NCBI GenBank assembly: GCA_019914945.1 | Contig: CM034100.1 | Location: 13,775,096-13,839,095 of the forward strand | Direction: 5' to 3' | Length of the DNA stretch: 64,000 nt | Source: Typha latifolia | Taxonomy: Eukaryota; Streptophyta; Magnoliopsida; Poales; Typhaceae | In this document: positions 14,801 through 26,321 of the stretch, one piece after another | Position numbering within the stretch: the first letter of the stretch is position 1 | How the letters are laid out: each line of letters opens with the position of its first letter | Position numbers and translations under genes: made by a program | Notes under the pieces: generated by a model | The model's database searches: none | What the model was told of the DNA's origin: nothing | The model's input: only the letters and a program-made list of their open reading frames with translations

Positions 14801-17800
14801 TTATAATTTGTTCACAAGCAAAAGAGGTAACACAATGATGGGAACACCACTATTCGTCACGTTTACTCTTATAGGCACAAGAGGGCTGCACCCGCGGCTC
14901 TCTGGTTTAACGAAGATTTTGACTAGCCATATAGGGCTATTTTCATCTTTTTGTTTGTTAAGCTATTTTTATCTTTTGCTTTGTTTTGTCTACATAAAGA
15001 CTTGTAATCCTATTTTTATTGGTTAATGGATATTTTAAGAGTTTTCACATAATGAGTGTTTGTTGATGGATTCCTCGGGTTTAGTTACTTTTCTTACTTG
15101 TTCTTCTCAAATCCGCAATCGAAGAGTTTGTCCTACATCACACAATGACTAAAACATGAAATGATGCAAGAATAATTAAACAAATAGGGAATAAGAGTAA
15201 GGTTGCACAATGCATACATCTAGTCTTGCTTGACCAGGCATTGGAGAAAGCCTCATTGGAACACCCTTAAGATGCTGGAAAATATAAGATACTGCATTTG
15301 TTGACTATTAATCACAACAATATTTATTGTGGTATGAGCCCCAAAATTCAATAAGACACACCATCAATAATAGACATTATAACCCCCGATTCCTCCATAA
15401 AATCCAAGAAGTATCCTGCAAGTATGCAAGCCATACCAAGGAAAGGACAGGCTTTGCCTCTTTCCCTTGGTAAATTCAATGATTTATCCCATGTATTAGT
15501 AATTTAGCACTCAGCCGCTTGCATAACACTTCCTTGAAATCTAGGTTTCTTTCTAGGACTTACCAATCTTGATGTAGATCTAACACTAAATTGATGTAGC
15601 CTAGGGATGAAAAAACATGTTGATACTAAAAAATGTAAGGATATATATCCAATGAAGGTTGTGCCGATGAAGTACCAACACATGGCATGAGGGCCCCACA
15701 TGACACCCCTTCTGTTACCTCTTAGTATTGATCCGTCACTATGAAGCAATCGGAGGAGCTAAGTATCGACAGAGAGAGGTCACTGTGAAGTCGTTGTCCT
15801 CCTTTCATATGCTACTTTAAGTTAGATTCGCTTTGCAGATCTTTTATTCTTGACCCAATCCAACATGTTAAGACTTTTAAAACCCTCCCATACCGACTCA
15901 TCTTCAATCTTGGGTTAAGGCACACAAGAGAGGGAGAGGAGGGCCGTGACATGCGACGATGAGACGATTGGCCGTGGTGGAAGCGCCCTCCCTTTCTCCT
16001 TTTCTTTTTCTCTCCCTTTCTTGCATCGGGTGGCGATGACACGGTCGACAAGCCATGGGCAAGCCCATTTGTCATGAAAAGAATATTAACCCTCCTTACT
16101 TTTAGAAGAAGAAGAAGAAGAAGAAGAAGAAGAAACCTCGTCTAGATTGTGGGAGACAAAGAAAGTGTGGAGTCCATCACAAAAGGAGGGAGGAGGAGAA
16201 AGGGGAAGGAGATAAACTGGGGATTCTCCACAAGAATAATATTTTTCAAATTTTCATAATTTTCTTCTCATTTTAGGAACCATCACCTCCATATAAGGAG
16301 ATGAGGAGATTATGTCAAATCACAACCTAAACTTATCAAAATCTTTTCTAATCTAATCTATAATTAAATTATGACTCTTTTAACTTAAAGATAAAACAAA
16401 TCCTACCATGACTTATTTCACAAGAAATCAACAACCAAATCCCCTTGATTTTTAGGGGTTTTAAATAAATAAGACACTCTACAAACAAATCTAATTTTTA
16501 GATAAAAAATACATCCAAAAACTTATAATAAATGAAGATCAAATTCTCATCATTTCTTCCAGCCTAGGGGCCCTCTTGAAATCAATTTCCTAACATTTGA
16601 TAAGCACTTGTTGGAAAGTTAGGCATGAAGACTTTAGAGATTACTAGGTCAATGTGGCTCCTTTATTACTCTATCTCTCTCTTAAAACTTCCTATTAAAA
16701 CTTCTTAAATCTGATAATAAGCTACTAGTCTACTGCAACTCTAAAGCTTTTTCTTCTTCTTTGACTTCTTCTCCTACTATCAACTAACCCATTTTTCCTG
16801 ATTCATGAGTCATCTATATCCCTGATCAATTTCGTAGAAATGGAAAATCAAGCAAATCACCATAAAGAATCTGACAAGTACATCTATGCTGCATAGATCG
16901 CAGCTCTCATAAGCTATTGACTTTGTTATTGGTAACCCAGAAGCAAGGAATTCAGATAAAATAAGTCTTGTTTTGAACTATAAAATGTCACATAACTCCT
17001 GGACCTACTCTAGAGGAGATGACACATATACAAATTAGTATTAGGCTGCTTGAAACTCTTCACTTTAATCCAATTCTTATGCATTTGACTTATGGTGATC
17101 ATAATTCATGATTGTCCCAAATATAACCATGTCAAGCTGTGCACATTGGGACCTAATGCTAGTTCACCAAGCAAAATCATCATTTGCGATTCTTGAAGCA
17201 TTACTGAAGTTCAGTTCAGAACATATGCCTTTTAATTGCAGCAGAGAAAAATCATCTCGTAACCAATTTTCTTGCATCCATTTAAAAAGTTAAATATAAA
17301 AGTATAAAACTAAATATCCATTTCCAAACAAGCAACCTGTTAGTGAGACATAGCTGTATGTAATGATTTAAATTTTTAGACTATCTAAACAACCTAGTTG
17401 AAGAAAACGGCTGATAACACATAAGCCTTATGTTTTACTAAAACTAGAAAATTCATAAGTAATACATGATAGTACAGGATAAACAAGATCAAAGCAACGA
17501 ATTCCCTTAAAACTATCACAAACCTGGCATGTTGTGAGGCTCTCTTTACAGCTCTGCAGACTAACAGAAAACAAAATCAAGTCATAAGTTAAGCAATATA
17601 TTCCTCACAAATATATTCCAAAATATTATGATGAGATTCTAACTTCAAAGTAGATGGTACACACCTTTCACGTAAAGACAAAATCATCCCTGTGGTAACA
17701 CCAGGTACATTTTCTTCGGCTTTTGTCTTCCCCTAAAATTTCAAATTAAGGGTTCCGATATAAGATTCATGGACATCAGATATTTTCCTTCAAGTAAGCA

Positions 17801-19571
17801 GAAGATATGGATGAACTTCATTAAAACAAATTATATGGATTCACTCAACATAAAAGTTAAAGATGAGTACAGAAAGAAAATGATGGAATAAGCTTCAAGC
17901 CTTCAACTGAACTAAAGGCTAACAAATGGATAAAGCAACTGTGATGTGACTGATAATCTGATAAACACCATCAAGCATCAAATATAGCCTCTTAAGCTTT
18001 GTAAATATGTTTTATAATTTCTTCAGTGTCATTATCTCTTGAAAATTTTCTCAATGCTTTATAACCGCTTAAAAATGCAACATAATTGCAGGTGTATTTC
18101 TAGCTTCTGATGAAAAGCTAATAGGAGGACATCACTTGGATCGATGTTTCAGGCTTATCTGCTTGTTTTAGTGGAGCGAGTTTTGAGTCATGGAAATGCC
18201 TCCTCAACCAATAGTGTAAGGTTGTGTACATCTTGCAATCTTTAGACCCTTCAGAAGCTAACATCCCACAAGACAATAATAGTAGGTTTTAGCCATCCTA
18301 AATTCATTACACATGTGCATGGGTACTATTATTTCTTAATCAGTTCTAAGAAGGCTGTTTGAAATACATGGACAGAATTGAAAAGCTCAGAGCCTAAGTA
18401 GATGCACAAAGATTAAGGTGGAAATTTAAAACATTCAAACACTACTAAATCAAATAAAATTTTCAATCTCATAACAAAAATCAGAAAATACATGTGAAAT
18501 ATGTGATATGAACATACTAATCAAATTTGTCAACAACTACCAGATACATGCTAGCAAAAACTGAAATTCCGGAAATAGGAAGACAACAATACGACTAAGA
18601 AACTAAAAATTTCAAACTTCATGCCTGTTATGCCCTAACATCAAGGTCTTAACAATCACACCCAGGTTTTAAGTGCTGCCAGCCTATCAACAAGGGCTGT
18701 GCTGACACATGATATAAGTCAATAATTCAAGGTCATGCCAGTCCTTATGATTTGTGCCAGTTCATGACAAAGCTTTGCCACCAGGCACTTAAATTCTATC
18801 CTGCAGTAACTTGGTTAACTGGTTTCTCCTAGCAAAATTGGTCATTAGTTTGTCATTGTTCTGTTAAGTTTCTGTGATGTCATCATCCATAACACTCACT
18901 GTGTTAATTTCATGTCACATACAGGAAAACAAATTCTCCAATTCCTACTCAGAAGCCACATGACGTGAAACAGAAAATGATACTGACACTATCACAATTA
19001 ACAGATAGCGCGATATAACAAACCAACCAATATCAGTTAATTTTATCAACGTTCAAAAAAGAAAGTATCTGATACATCTCAACTTATTGCAAATTTTCCA
19101 AACCTTTAAAAAAGACCACAAGTTGGGCTTTTGACAACCCACAATTTGATTGAGCAAAAGAAAACACATACCTTCTTACTACCGAAGACATCGTCCTCTT
19201 CCTCTTCAAGATCTCCAAAGGCTCTTTTTTCGCCTAAAACCATTAAAAAACAACTTTAATCGAGAAAGAGATGAAAAATAGCACTAGAAAGAGATGGGAG
19301 CAATCAAAAGCGTAGCAAACAGACCAATTGATACTACCTGAGCTTTTGCCGCCGCCGTGGCTTCCAGGATAATCGCCGCCAAAGTCATCTTCCTGTAGGC
19401 CAAAAGATCACCAAAAAAAAAAAAAAAAGGCTTATAAAACAGGATTGGGGAGAGACCCGAAGCATTGGGCATAGATCGGAGAAGGAGATAAGGAAGGAAA
19501 GAGAAGGAAGGGGGGGGGGGTAAAAAAAACGGATCAGAGATCTCTACGTCGTCGAGGTGAGGGGTAGCCAT
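8824..19571 (-). CDS. FIP37: FIP37/WTAP-type subunit of the m6A mRNA methyltransferase complex
   Basis: Fourteen exons read right to left: 19548-19571 (ATG), 19338-19392, 19172-19233, 17665-17732, 17524-17560, 14429-14516, 14280-14344, 14115-14192, 13402-13449, 11951-12004, 11576-11737, 11146-11215, 10156-10211 and 8824-8979 (TGA). All have AG/GT borders and matching phases. They total 1023 nt, or 340 aa, close to Arabidopsis FIP37 (330 aa). The acidic start (DDEDDFGGDY, FGDLEEEEDDVFG) precedes long coiled-coil helices with FIP37 signature blocks: TGMILSLRESLQSCK, KREQEIADLKSAVRDLK, RRLLLDPAIHEEFTRLKNL, KCRTLQEENEEIG, and YKHMEGLTNDVERSNE. The family (FIP37, WTAP, Mum2) is a nuclear scaffold of the METTL3/METTL14-type m6A writer (MTA/MTB in plants). 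The short acidic tail (EEDLVKSEE) is variable in the family. Introns of 3 kb (14517-17523) and 1.4 kb hold repeats. The gene appears intact. Confidence 0.96.
9420..9650. repeat. GC-rich repeat-like block in FIP37 intron 13
   Basis: It is sharply more GC-rich than the intron around it. It opens with repeated GGATTGG and CCGACCCGACCCGG units at 9420-9451, then a pyrimidine-rich stretch. The same CCGACCCG motif recurs near 50137 and 52470. It is open in both directions by composition only; I see no recognisable protein. Confidence 0.35.
15600..16080. repeat. Dispersed repeat, copy 1 (FIP37 intron 5)
   Basis: Two modules occur in the same order as in the CEBPZ-gene intron copy at 59545-60090. 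The first is ACCAACACATGGCATGAGG at about 15673-15691 (there ACCAACATGTGGCATGAGG). The second is TTTAAGTTAGATTCGCTTTG at about 15816-15835 (there TTTAAGTTAGATCTGCTTTG). Both are followed by a TTTTATT...CAACCCA-like stretch and GAGGAGGGC-rich sequence. This indicates one repeat family inserted into introns of two genes. No coding capacity was seen. Confidence 0.5.
16104..16134. repeat. (GAA)n microsatellite
   Basis: About ten uninterrupted GAA units in FIP37 intron 5, just downstream of dispersed repeat copy 1. Confidence 0.9.
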
Positions 19572-20379
19572 TGGAAATCCGAGAGCAAACCCTAATGCCT
19601 GTGCCCTTTGTTGTTCTGCTCCTTTCGCGCTTCCTGCAACGGGAGAGTGGAAACGGAAGCCCCGGTTTAATTAATATTCACTTTGATTTCATTTGGAAAT
19701 GAATTTTTCTGTGAATTAAAATTAAACCTACGCTAATGGCTATCACTTTAGTTAAACTCTTTATATCATTGAGACAATAAACACATCAAGACTTGACTCA
19801 CTAACATTTTATGCTTGAAAAATTTTAATAGACTCAAAAAGTAAATTTAACTTAAATAAATACATATTATATTTTTTGAATAACATGGACTTTATAGGTA
19901 CTGTGTTACCATAATATTTTTTTTTAAAGAACTAAATTATATTAAGTGGTTAACTTAGTACAAAAGTCTTCCCCAGAATCGGAAATTAAAAATTAAATAA
20001 TTTCAGAAGAAAAACACTCATACCAAGCACACTCGAAGCTAAAACTTTTTTTCTTTTTTGCAAGCTAATCAACAGCAATATTAGCTAGACGAGATGCATA
20101 AGTAACTTATAATTATTAAAATTGTTAGTTAGGTTTTTGATGTATTGATAGTAGGGGAAATAGACCACGGAGACTGTTGACAACCTTTTAAAATGCCAAT
20201 TAGAATTGTTGAGTCTGACTCGAGCCCAACCCTACCAATTTGGGCCTACATTGGGCACCTCGGCTCAGCCCAATTGTTCTCCATCTTCCCTCTTTCCTTC
20301 TAGCCAGTGGCAGTAATAAAGAAATCAATCTCCTACCACCTCGATTACTCGAAACCACAGAGGTAGGGAGGTATACGAG
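19572..20379. promoter_or_regulatory. Shared 809-bp spacer of the divergent FIP37 / reductase-like gene pair
   Basis: The two start codons face away from each other at 19571 (-) and 20380 (+), so this spacer holds both 5' UTRs and both promoters. On the FIP37 side a telo-box, AAACCCTAA, lies at 19587-19595, 16 nt from the ATG. On the other side a cluster of site II-like motifs occupies 20224-20272: AGCCCA, TGGGCC, TGGGCA and AGCCCA. Telo-boxes and site II (TGGGCC/T) elements are known from plant genes for translation and mitochondrial functions. The middle (19680-20180) is AT-rich and featureless. Whether the spacer is truly bidirectional is inference. Confidence 0.6.
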
Positions 20380-23300
20380 ATGTATTCGCTGCGGAGAGGT
20401 CTTCTCCTTTGCCACCGCAACCCTAATCTCTGGTCGAATGGGATCAGGGCATTCTCCACCTCCGATCCTTCTTCTTTGAGGAGATCCGTCGCGTCCCTCC
20501 TCGACTCTCTCTCCCTCAAGCAAGGTATTCCCGGATCCCTTACTTTGACTCTTTAAGAGCAAGATTCGAGTCCCGGTCTCTTAGTTGGTCTTGGTGTAAG
20601 TGTTATTTTGGTGCGTTCTACGCAAATCTCTTGAAAGTTTTGGAAATCCTCGCGAAAGGGCCGTAGTCAACATCTGTGCCGCTAGTTTTATTACTCGTTT
20701 GTCGCTTCACATCTTGATTAGTCGCAAAGTGAGTAGAGAGGAACTTGGACAATCTTTACCTACATTTCCCGCATTTTTCACCTTAAAAATCACTGCTTTG
20801 TTCAATTCATTTAGATCCTGGTTTAAATCTGATTAGCATCTCATCTTATCTCATATCTTGGTATCTCGATAATAAGGGAATTTTAACCAGTCATTTGAGA
20901 CAATTGTTTCTTCTCTACGTGATTTGTGGGATGGGATTCGGGATTAAACCCAATTATTTTTCTTTGAGAAGTAGTTATTGGTCGTGAATGATTGATCTCT
21001 AGTCAATATAGTCAACTTGGTCATGACAACATATGGGAGGAGGACTTCTTATGCACATTATGTGCAACTACTTTGTCTCTTCTTCCTATTTGTACTGCCA
21101 ATATAAATTTTGTAACTTTTAGATCGTTCTTTGTCTAGCTTTTACTTAGGATCAAGAGATCCATTTAGCACGCTAAAACTCATGTCCTCCTAGTAATCTC
21201 TGAATGGTGCATGAAAGATCAATTCTTTTCTTTTTAATATGCGTGAAGGATTACTATGGTAGACACACTCTTGCAGCTTGCAGATATGTGCAACTGCATT
21301 AAATTTGAAATAACATGGTTTTTTTGAAAGGTCAAACGCTGGTGCAGAACTGTGGAGATAGTGATATTGGGAAGCTTGTTGTCGAATTGGCAAAGGAGAG
21401 GAAACTTCAAACTATTAGCATAATTGAAGACAAACCTGGTACTCCTGAAATAATTGAAGAATTGAAGGCCCTTGGTGGGGATATAGTTGTTCCTGAAAGC
21501 TACACAAAGACATGGTATTTTCTCTATCTTTTTCCAGAGGCAAAGCTAGTAAACTTTTCTATTGCTAGATCCAGTTGTTTTCTGTTTATGATCAGTTTGG
21601 CAATTTTCTAAAGTTGAAGGCCTTAGGTATGCTCTTTAGATTTATAGATTGATTTATCACCCCTCCAAAAAAACGAGGAAAAAATATGTGTTGAGCACTG
21701 TCTTGTCAAGGAAGATCAGGACTTCTTGTCATCTAAAAGTATTATGCAAGTTTCTTGTTGTATATCTCCTCTTAACAATTTCTACATCTATTTGCACTTC
21801 TTTTCTCAATTTTATTGAGTTCCATCCTATTACTTAGTTATTTCGTCAGCCAGCTAATTATATTATTTCTGATTAGCTATGGATATGATATGTTCAATGG
21901 AATATCGATTACCACATTTTGGACAGTCTATGTAGTCGTATTCTGTATCTTGAGCACAAGGTATAAGTTAGTTTGAGTTATGAACTTATGATGGCCAATA
22001 AAAGAGTTAGTTTGACCATTTATCACCCCCTGAATATGGCTTTCAAACTGTTAATGTAGAACTGCCGCTTCCTTTTCTGCTTATGTATTTGGAGATCTTA
22101 GTCTTTAGGATCACGATTCTTTTGTTTTTTTGTTTTTATATAGCTGGGTTTTAAGAGAAAATGTCTTGTTTCTAACATGCTTATTACCCTTCAACTTTTT
22201 AGTGCTTCCAATTGATCTTCCCAAATCGAGTTCTTTGTTTGTCAAATTCGTTCTTCAGCCTTTGCTTTAGATATTAGTAGGTTGTTGAATATCTGTTTTC
22301 TTAACAGAATGACACCCATTATTTTTGCCACCGCCGAAGAGATACATGTGGACACAATTATGAAGGGGCATAACTCTAGTGGCTTGTCCATATATTATTG
22401 TGATAGGTTCAGGAATAATCAGCTTGCAACAATCTGAAGATCAGCCCAAATTCTTCTTAGGGAAGAACTTTCGAGGAAATATGCGAGAGATCTAACTATC
22501 CAATAGATCCGTAACTTGGACAGATTATTCCTCTTAAAGTAAGGAATCCAACGCAATCGAGATCACGTCGATCAAATTTCTAGATCAAAAGTTGTGGTGA
22601 ACATACTGACTGTGGATCAGATGGTGGTGTGGGGAACATGAGTAATGGAATAGAAAAATAATGGTTGAGTTTTGTGGAAGATGGTGACTATGGTGGTAGG
22701 GTAGAGTATTAAGCTAGACGAAGGGAGAGAGAGTGGATCAATCCTTGAGAGGCAAGGGGGCATGGTCAGATTGAGGGAGGAAAAAGACGACGTCCAAGAT
22801 TGGATGCCGTTGGAGGAAAGAGAGAGGGTTGGGAAGGAAAACTCTAATATTTCATCAATAATCCTTAATTAGATTGTCTTCCACATATTTAGATGCTAAC
22901 TTATCAAATAAAATAATTAAAAGATAACCCTAGGATCATGCAGTTCGATGATTGCGTTCGAACGCGGTCGAGCGCGTTTGAACGCGAATTTCGCATTTTC
23001 TATCATTGCGAACGTGTACAGGCATTCAAACGGCGCGTTCGAACACGGTCAAATGCGTTCAAATGCACTAAACACGTTTCTTGCTTTTGCAAATGTGTGC
23101 ATGCGTTCGACGGTCGCGTTCGAACGCCAAGAAGTCGCGTTCGAACGTGACTGCTAGAAATCTTATTCTTCCAAAACAAAAGTAAACAAAGTCATAACTA
23201 GTTGAATTGTAACATATTGTACTTATTTCTTCTGCATTTAGTTTCCTTATACTTGTGTCCGTTCAACCATCTTGCTTTCTCATGTTCTCCTCTGTCTATA

Positions 23301-26300
23301 TTAGAGGCACTGTATAGAGAGATAGATGACATTTCTTGTGCGTTAACCATCTCTACTGTCTCTAGCAGGAAAATTTAAGTTCTTTTTAGAAACTTACAAT
23401 TTTAAGGCTGTTGAATATATTATCCTTCTCTCTATACTTTTCCATTTTCTAGCATTAATTCTTCTTTGGCCTTTATATTTTACTAGTTAAAGAAAATTTT
23501 CTATCTTTAAGATTAAAAGTTGATAGTTCTTGATATTGGATCTAGTAAGAAGGTATATAAATATTACTTAAAATTGTTGTTTTGTTTAGTTCATGGTTCC
23601 TAGTTTCAGTTGATCTCAAGTGGGATCGGCCGTATCGGCCGATCCCGCCCGAGACGAGCATGGGTAATAGAAAAAGAAAGGGGAAAGAGAGGGAAAAAGA
23701 GAGAGAGGGAGAAAGAGAGAATTTGTGGGTTGCAACAGTAAGAGGGAGAGGGAAGAAGAGAGAGAGGGGGAGGAGGAGAGATGTGGAGAAAAAATAAAAA
23801 TTAAAAAACTATGTTAAAGAGTGAAAGAGGTGGTAGTCGGTGAGGAAGATGGAGAGTTTTTTTAAGGGAGAGAGTTAGTAGGATAGAGAGAGAGTTAGTG
23901 GGAGAGAGAGTTAATTAGGGAGAGAGTTTGATAAGAGAGAATTAGTGGGCGAGAGTAAGAATTATTTTTAATTTGTGTGGGAGAGAGAGTGTGTGAGTAG
24001 TAGAAAGGGGGAGAAATAGGAATTGAGAAAATAATATTTATTTTTTAGTTTTTAGACTTTATATATGAATAGTTTATATTTATATCTTCTTCTTTTTTAA
24101 ATTAAGAATTTTTTAGTATTTTAAAATACAGGCCGATATTGCCGATACCGCCAATATGGCCGATACATATAGTTTTTTCAGATGGCCGATTCCGATCCCG
24201 ATTTCGATACTTGAAACCTTGGTTTAGTTACATAGTTGGCACCTGTGTTGTATACTTGTATCTGTTTATGGACTTGAGTAGTACACTTATGTGCATATAA
24301 TTGGCTCAAGGAAGTCAAAAGAATGTTTTATATTTGTACTTCATCTGATTTATAATTTTTCCTTTTTCCTGTTGGCTTCTTTTCTTAACTCAACATGAGC
24401 AATACATATCAGAGACAAGAAATATGAACAGGATAATTTAACAAACTTCTTATGGTTCCTATCTTTTTTACTAATCTTTTAGAAGACTCTGCTGCAGACT
24501 TAATTTCTTCCCAGGGAAAAATTCTGAGATTATTTCAGTAAGCAACATGTTCTATATCACAGCCAGACAGGGAATGAGACTTGTTTGATTCATATATCTT
24601 TAGTAACTACATATGAAACCAACGCAAAGCAATACCTCCTAGAGGAGGAAGGTTCCAAATTGTCTTTTGTGGCTGCAATGTCTAGTTGGCATTGCATATT
24701 AGTCAATACATGCCAATGCATTGTGTTTCCTGAGTATATGTTAACCCTTTGGAAAGGGAATTTGGAACATTTAGATACTATCACTCATGGGTTGATTGTT
24801 TTCACCTTTGCACATTCTTGGTGGTCAATCAACACTCATTTCTGTCAGTTTGTTTGAGACACAATCTTAATACTGCAAAAAATTTCTCTTTTAGTCATCC
24901 CATTGGGCATTGTCTGTTCTGTTTGGCATCAGAGTTATCACTTAACTCCTTGCTGCATGTCTTTAAATGAGACAGTTTTAGAATAATTTATTCATGAGGT
25001 AGTGTTAGAGAGTCAGGTCAACTTATGATTTTGTTAGTAAATAATTTGATTGTGTCTCATTATAGTGACTATAAGTTCTACTGAAGCAGGGCCATCTTGA
25101 ACCAAATCTGCTTTCTCTTCTATTATTTTATGCTTTTAAGATGAACCTCTTATTGTGGTCCAAAGAGCTATCTGGTTTACAAATAACATTCATAATTCCT
25201 GATTATTACCTAGGAAATGTAAATTTTGTACTGTGTAAGTGCTGAATAGACAAATAGTATATGAAGGTACACAGCTAATATCGTAACTTATTCAGGAAAT
25301 CAGGAATTACTAGATTCCTTGAGCTGATTAAAGCTGATTGCTACTGTCCCCTTTATACTGATGTTTCATTGTTTCCATCTGACTTCATTCAAACCATGAT
25401 CTGAATATCTTTTTTCCTGTCCATGTTAGTTGTGTTTTCTTTCTTTATCCAGATCAAATATATTATCAACACAATAGCCACTGACTTTTCTTTTGCTATG
25501 CCATTTCTTAAGTGAAATTGGTCACATCATTCTATTTCTTGTTTTGAATCTCTTGATTGCTTAGAAATACACAATAGAGATATTCACTTCAGTTGTTCTC
25601 TAGCATGAGCTAAGGAATTATTTGAATCTATTTTAGTTCTTTTAATGTGAGGTTCTGAATAGACCAGACATGCCTTTAGTTTAAGCTTCTCCATTCACCT
25701 CTTCTTCATTGAGTTCATAGATCTCGCAAGTTATTAGGAACTATTTACCGTTCATTTATATTTTGCAGTCATAATTATAACTAATAAGTTGTTTCTTCTT
25801 TTCCCTTCAAAGTTCAAACAAACTATGTAACTACATTGTAAGGTGCTAATGGTATACAGAAGTTTTTTTTTGTTAATATTGTTTGGCTCCATTATCTGCT
25901 GCCAGAATGGTATAAGTTGCTTACATTTTTTGAAAGTAAATATGCTATCTTTTTACCCTTCCAATGTGAAATGATTATGAATCTATGCTTGTAAAGACAT
26001 TGCAGAAATTTTCTTATTTCAAAATTTTAGTTTCTTTCTCCCCTCGTACAATATTTTTGTTACACCTGGCTGAAGAAATCAATTACTTCTCTTTCTAGGT
26101 ACATGAAACGGCTAGTTAGTGAAATGAGCCCTTCAGCAGGCATAAATTTTGGTGACGGGTACCAGGCCACTGCTGTTGGTAAGGCTGTGGTAGATGGAGG
26201 AACTTTGGTTTCATACAAGAAAAAGCTTCCAAAGCATGTTGTTTATGATGGAGCAGCCCGCAAAGAAATTGAGTGGGACGCATTCACAAAAGAGAAGAAG

Positions 26301-26321
26301 CTCAAAGTGTTGAATGTGTAG
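20380..26321 (+). CDS. Stand-alone Rossmann-domain protein related to mitochondrial trans-2-enoyl-CoA reductase (MECR)
   Basis: Three exons, 20380-20524, 21331-21514 and 26099-26321 (TAG), join in phase to 183 aa. Residues 1 to about 32 (MYSLRRGLLLCHRNPNLWSN...) are rich in Arg, Ser and Leu with no acidic residue until after RAFSTS, which suits a mitochondrial presequence. The body matches the cofactor-binding half of the MDR (medium-chain dehydrogenase/reductase) family, nearest in pattern to MECR: TLVQNCGDSDIGKLVVELA as the nucleotide-binding turn, TISIIEDKPGTPEIIEELKALGGD as the next strand-helix, then INFGDGYQATAVGKAVVDGGTLVSYKKK. The N-terminal GroES-like catalytic domain of true MECR (usually about 350 aa in total) is absent, and the spacer upstream holds no candidate exon for it. 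Enzymatic activity is therefore uncertain; a regulatory or partner role is possible. Intron 2 (4.6 kb) carries two transposon-like insertions. The promoter has site II-like motifs, in line with a mitochondrial product. Confidence 0.75.
22290..23170. repeat. Repeat region with CGTTCGAACG palindromes, possibly LTR-type
   Basis: Lies within intron 2 of the reductase-like gene. The core at 22945-23150 is packed with GCGTTCGAACGC-type palindromes and near copies (GCGTTTGAACGC, GCGTTCAAATGC), giving high CpG in an AT-rich intron. The preceding 600 bp is purine-rich and unlike intron sequence. An open frame through the core encodes repeated RSNA/AFER-like words that come only from the repeat. Borders and class are unknown; an LTR or LTR fragment is one guess. 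Confidence 0.4.
23585..24229. mobile_element. Candidate non-autonomous DNA transposon with 7-bp target duplication
   Basis: TTTAGTT occurs at 23585-23591 and at 24223-24229. Between them, about 631 bp carries subterminal repeats in opposite orientation: TCGGCCGTATCGGCCGATCC near 23625-23644 on the left, and GCCGATATTGCCGATACCG, ending CCGATTTCGATACTTG, at 24132-24213 on the right. The middle is a GA-rich stretch of GAGAGAGTTAGTGGG-like units with no coding sequence. This looks like a MITE-sized element of unassigned superfamily in intron 2 of the reductase-like gene. The terminal repeats are imperfect at the very ends, so the borders are tentative. Confidence 0.45.

Noticed and set aside
20200..20562. 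Minus-strand open frame of 120 codons
   Set aside because: Antisense to exon 1 and promoter of the reductase-like gene; composition effect with no recognisable domain.
22938..23157. Two overlapping open frames of about 70 codons with repeated Phe-Glu-Arg and Arg-Ser-Asn words
   Set aside because: The wording comes from CGTTCGAACG repeats read in different frames; there is no start context, domain or neighbouring exon.
23582..23797. Open frame rich in Arg, Glu and Gly
   Set aside because: It is a translation of the GA-rich core of the candidate transposon, not a gene.
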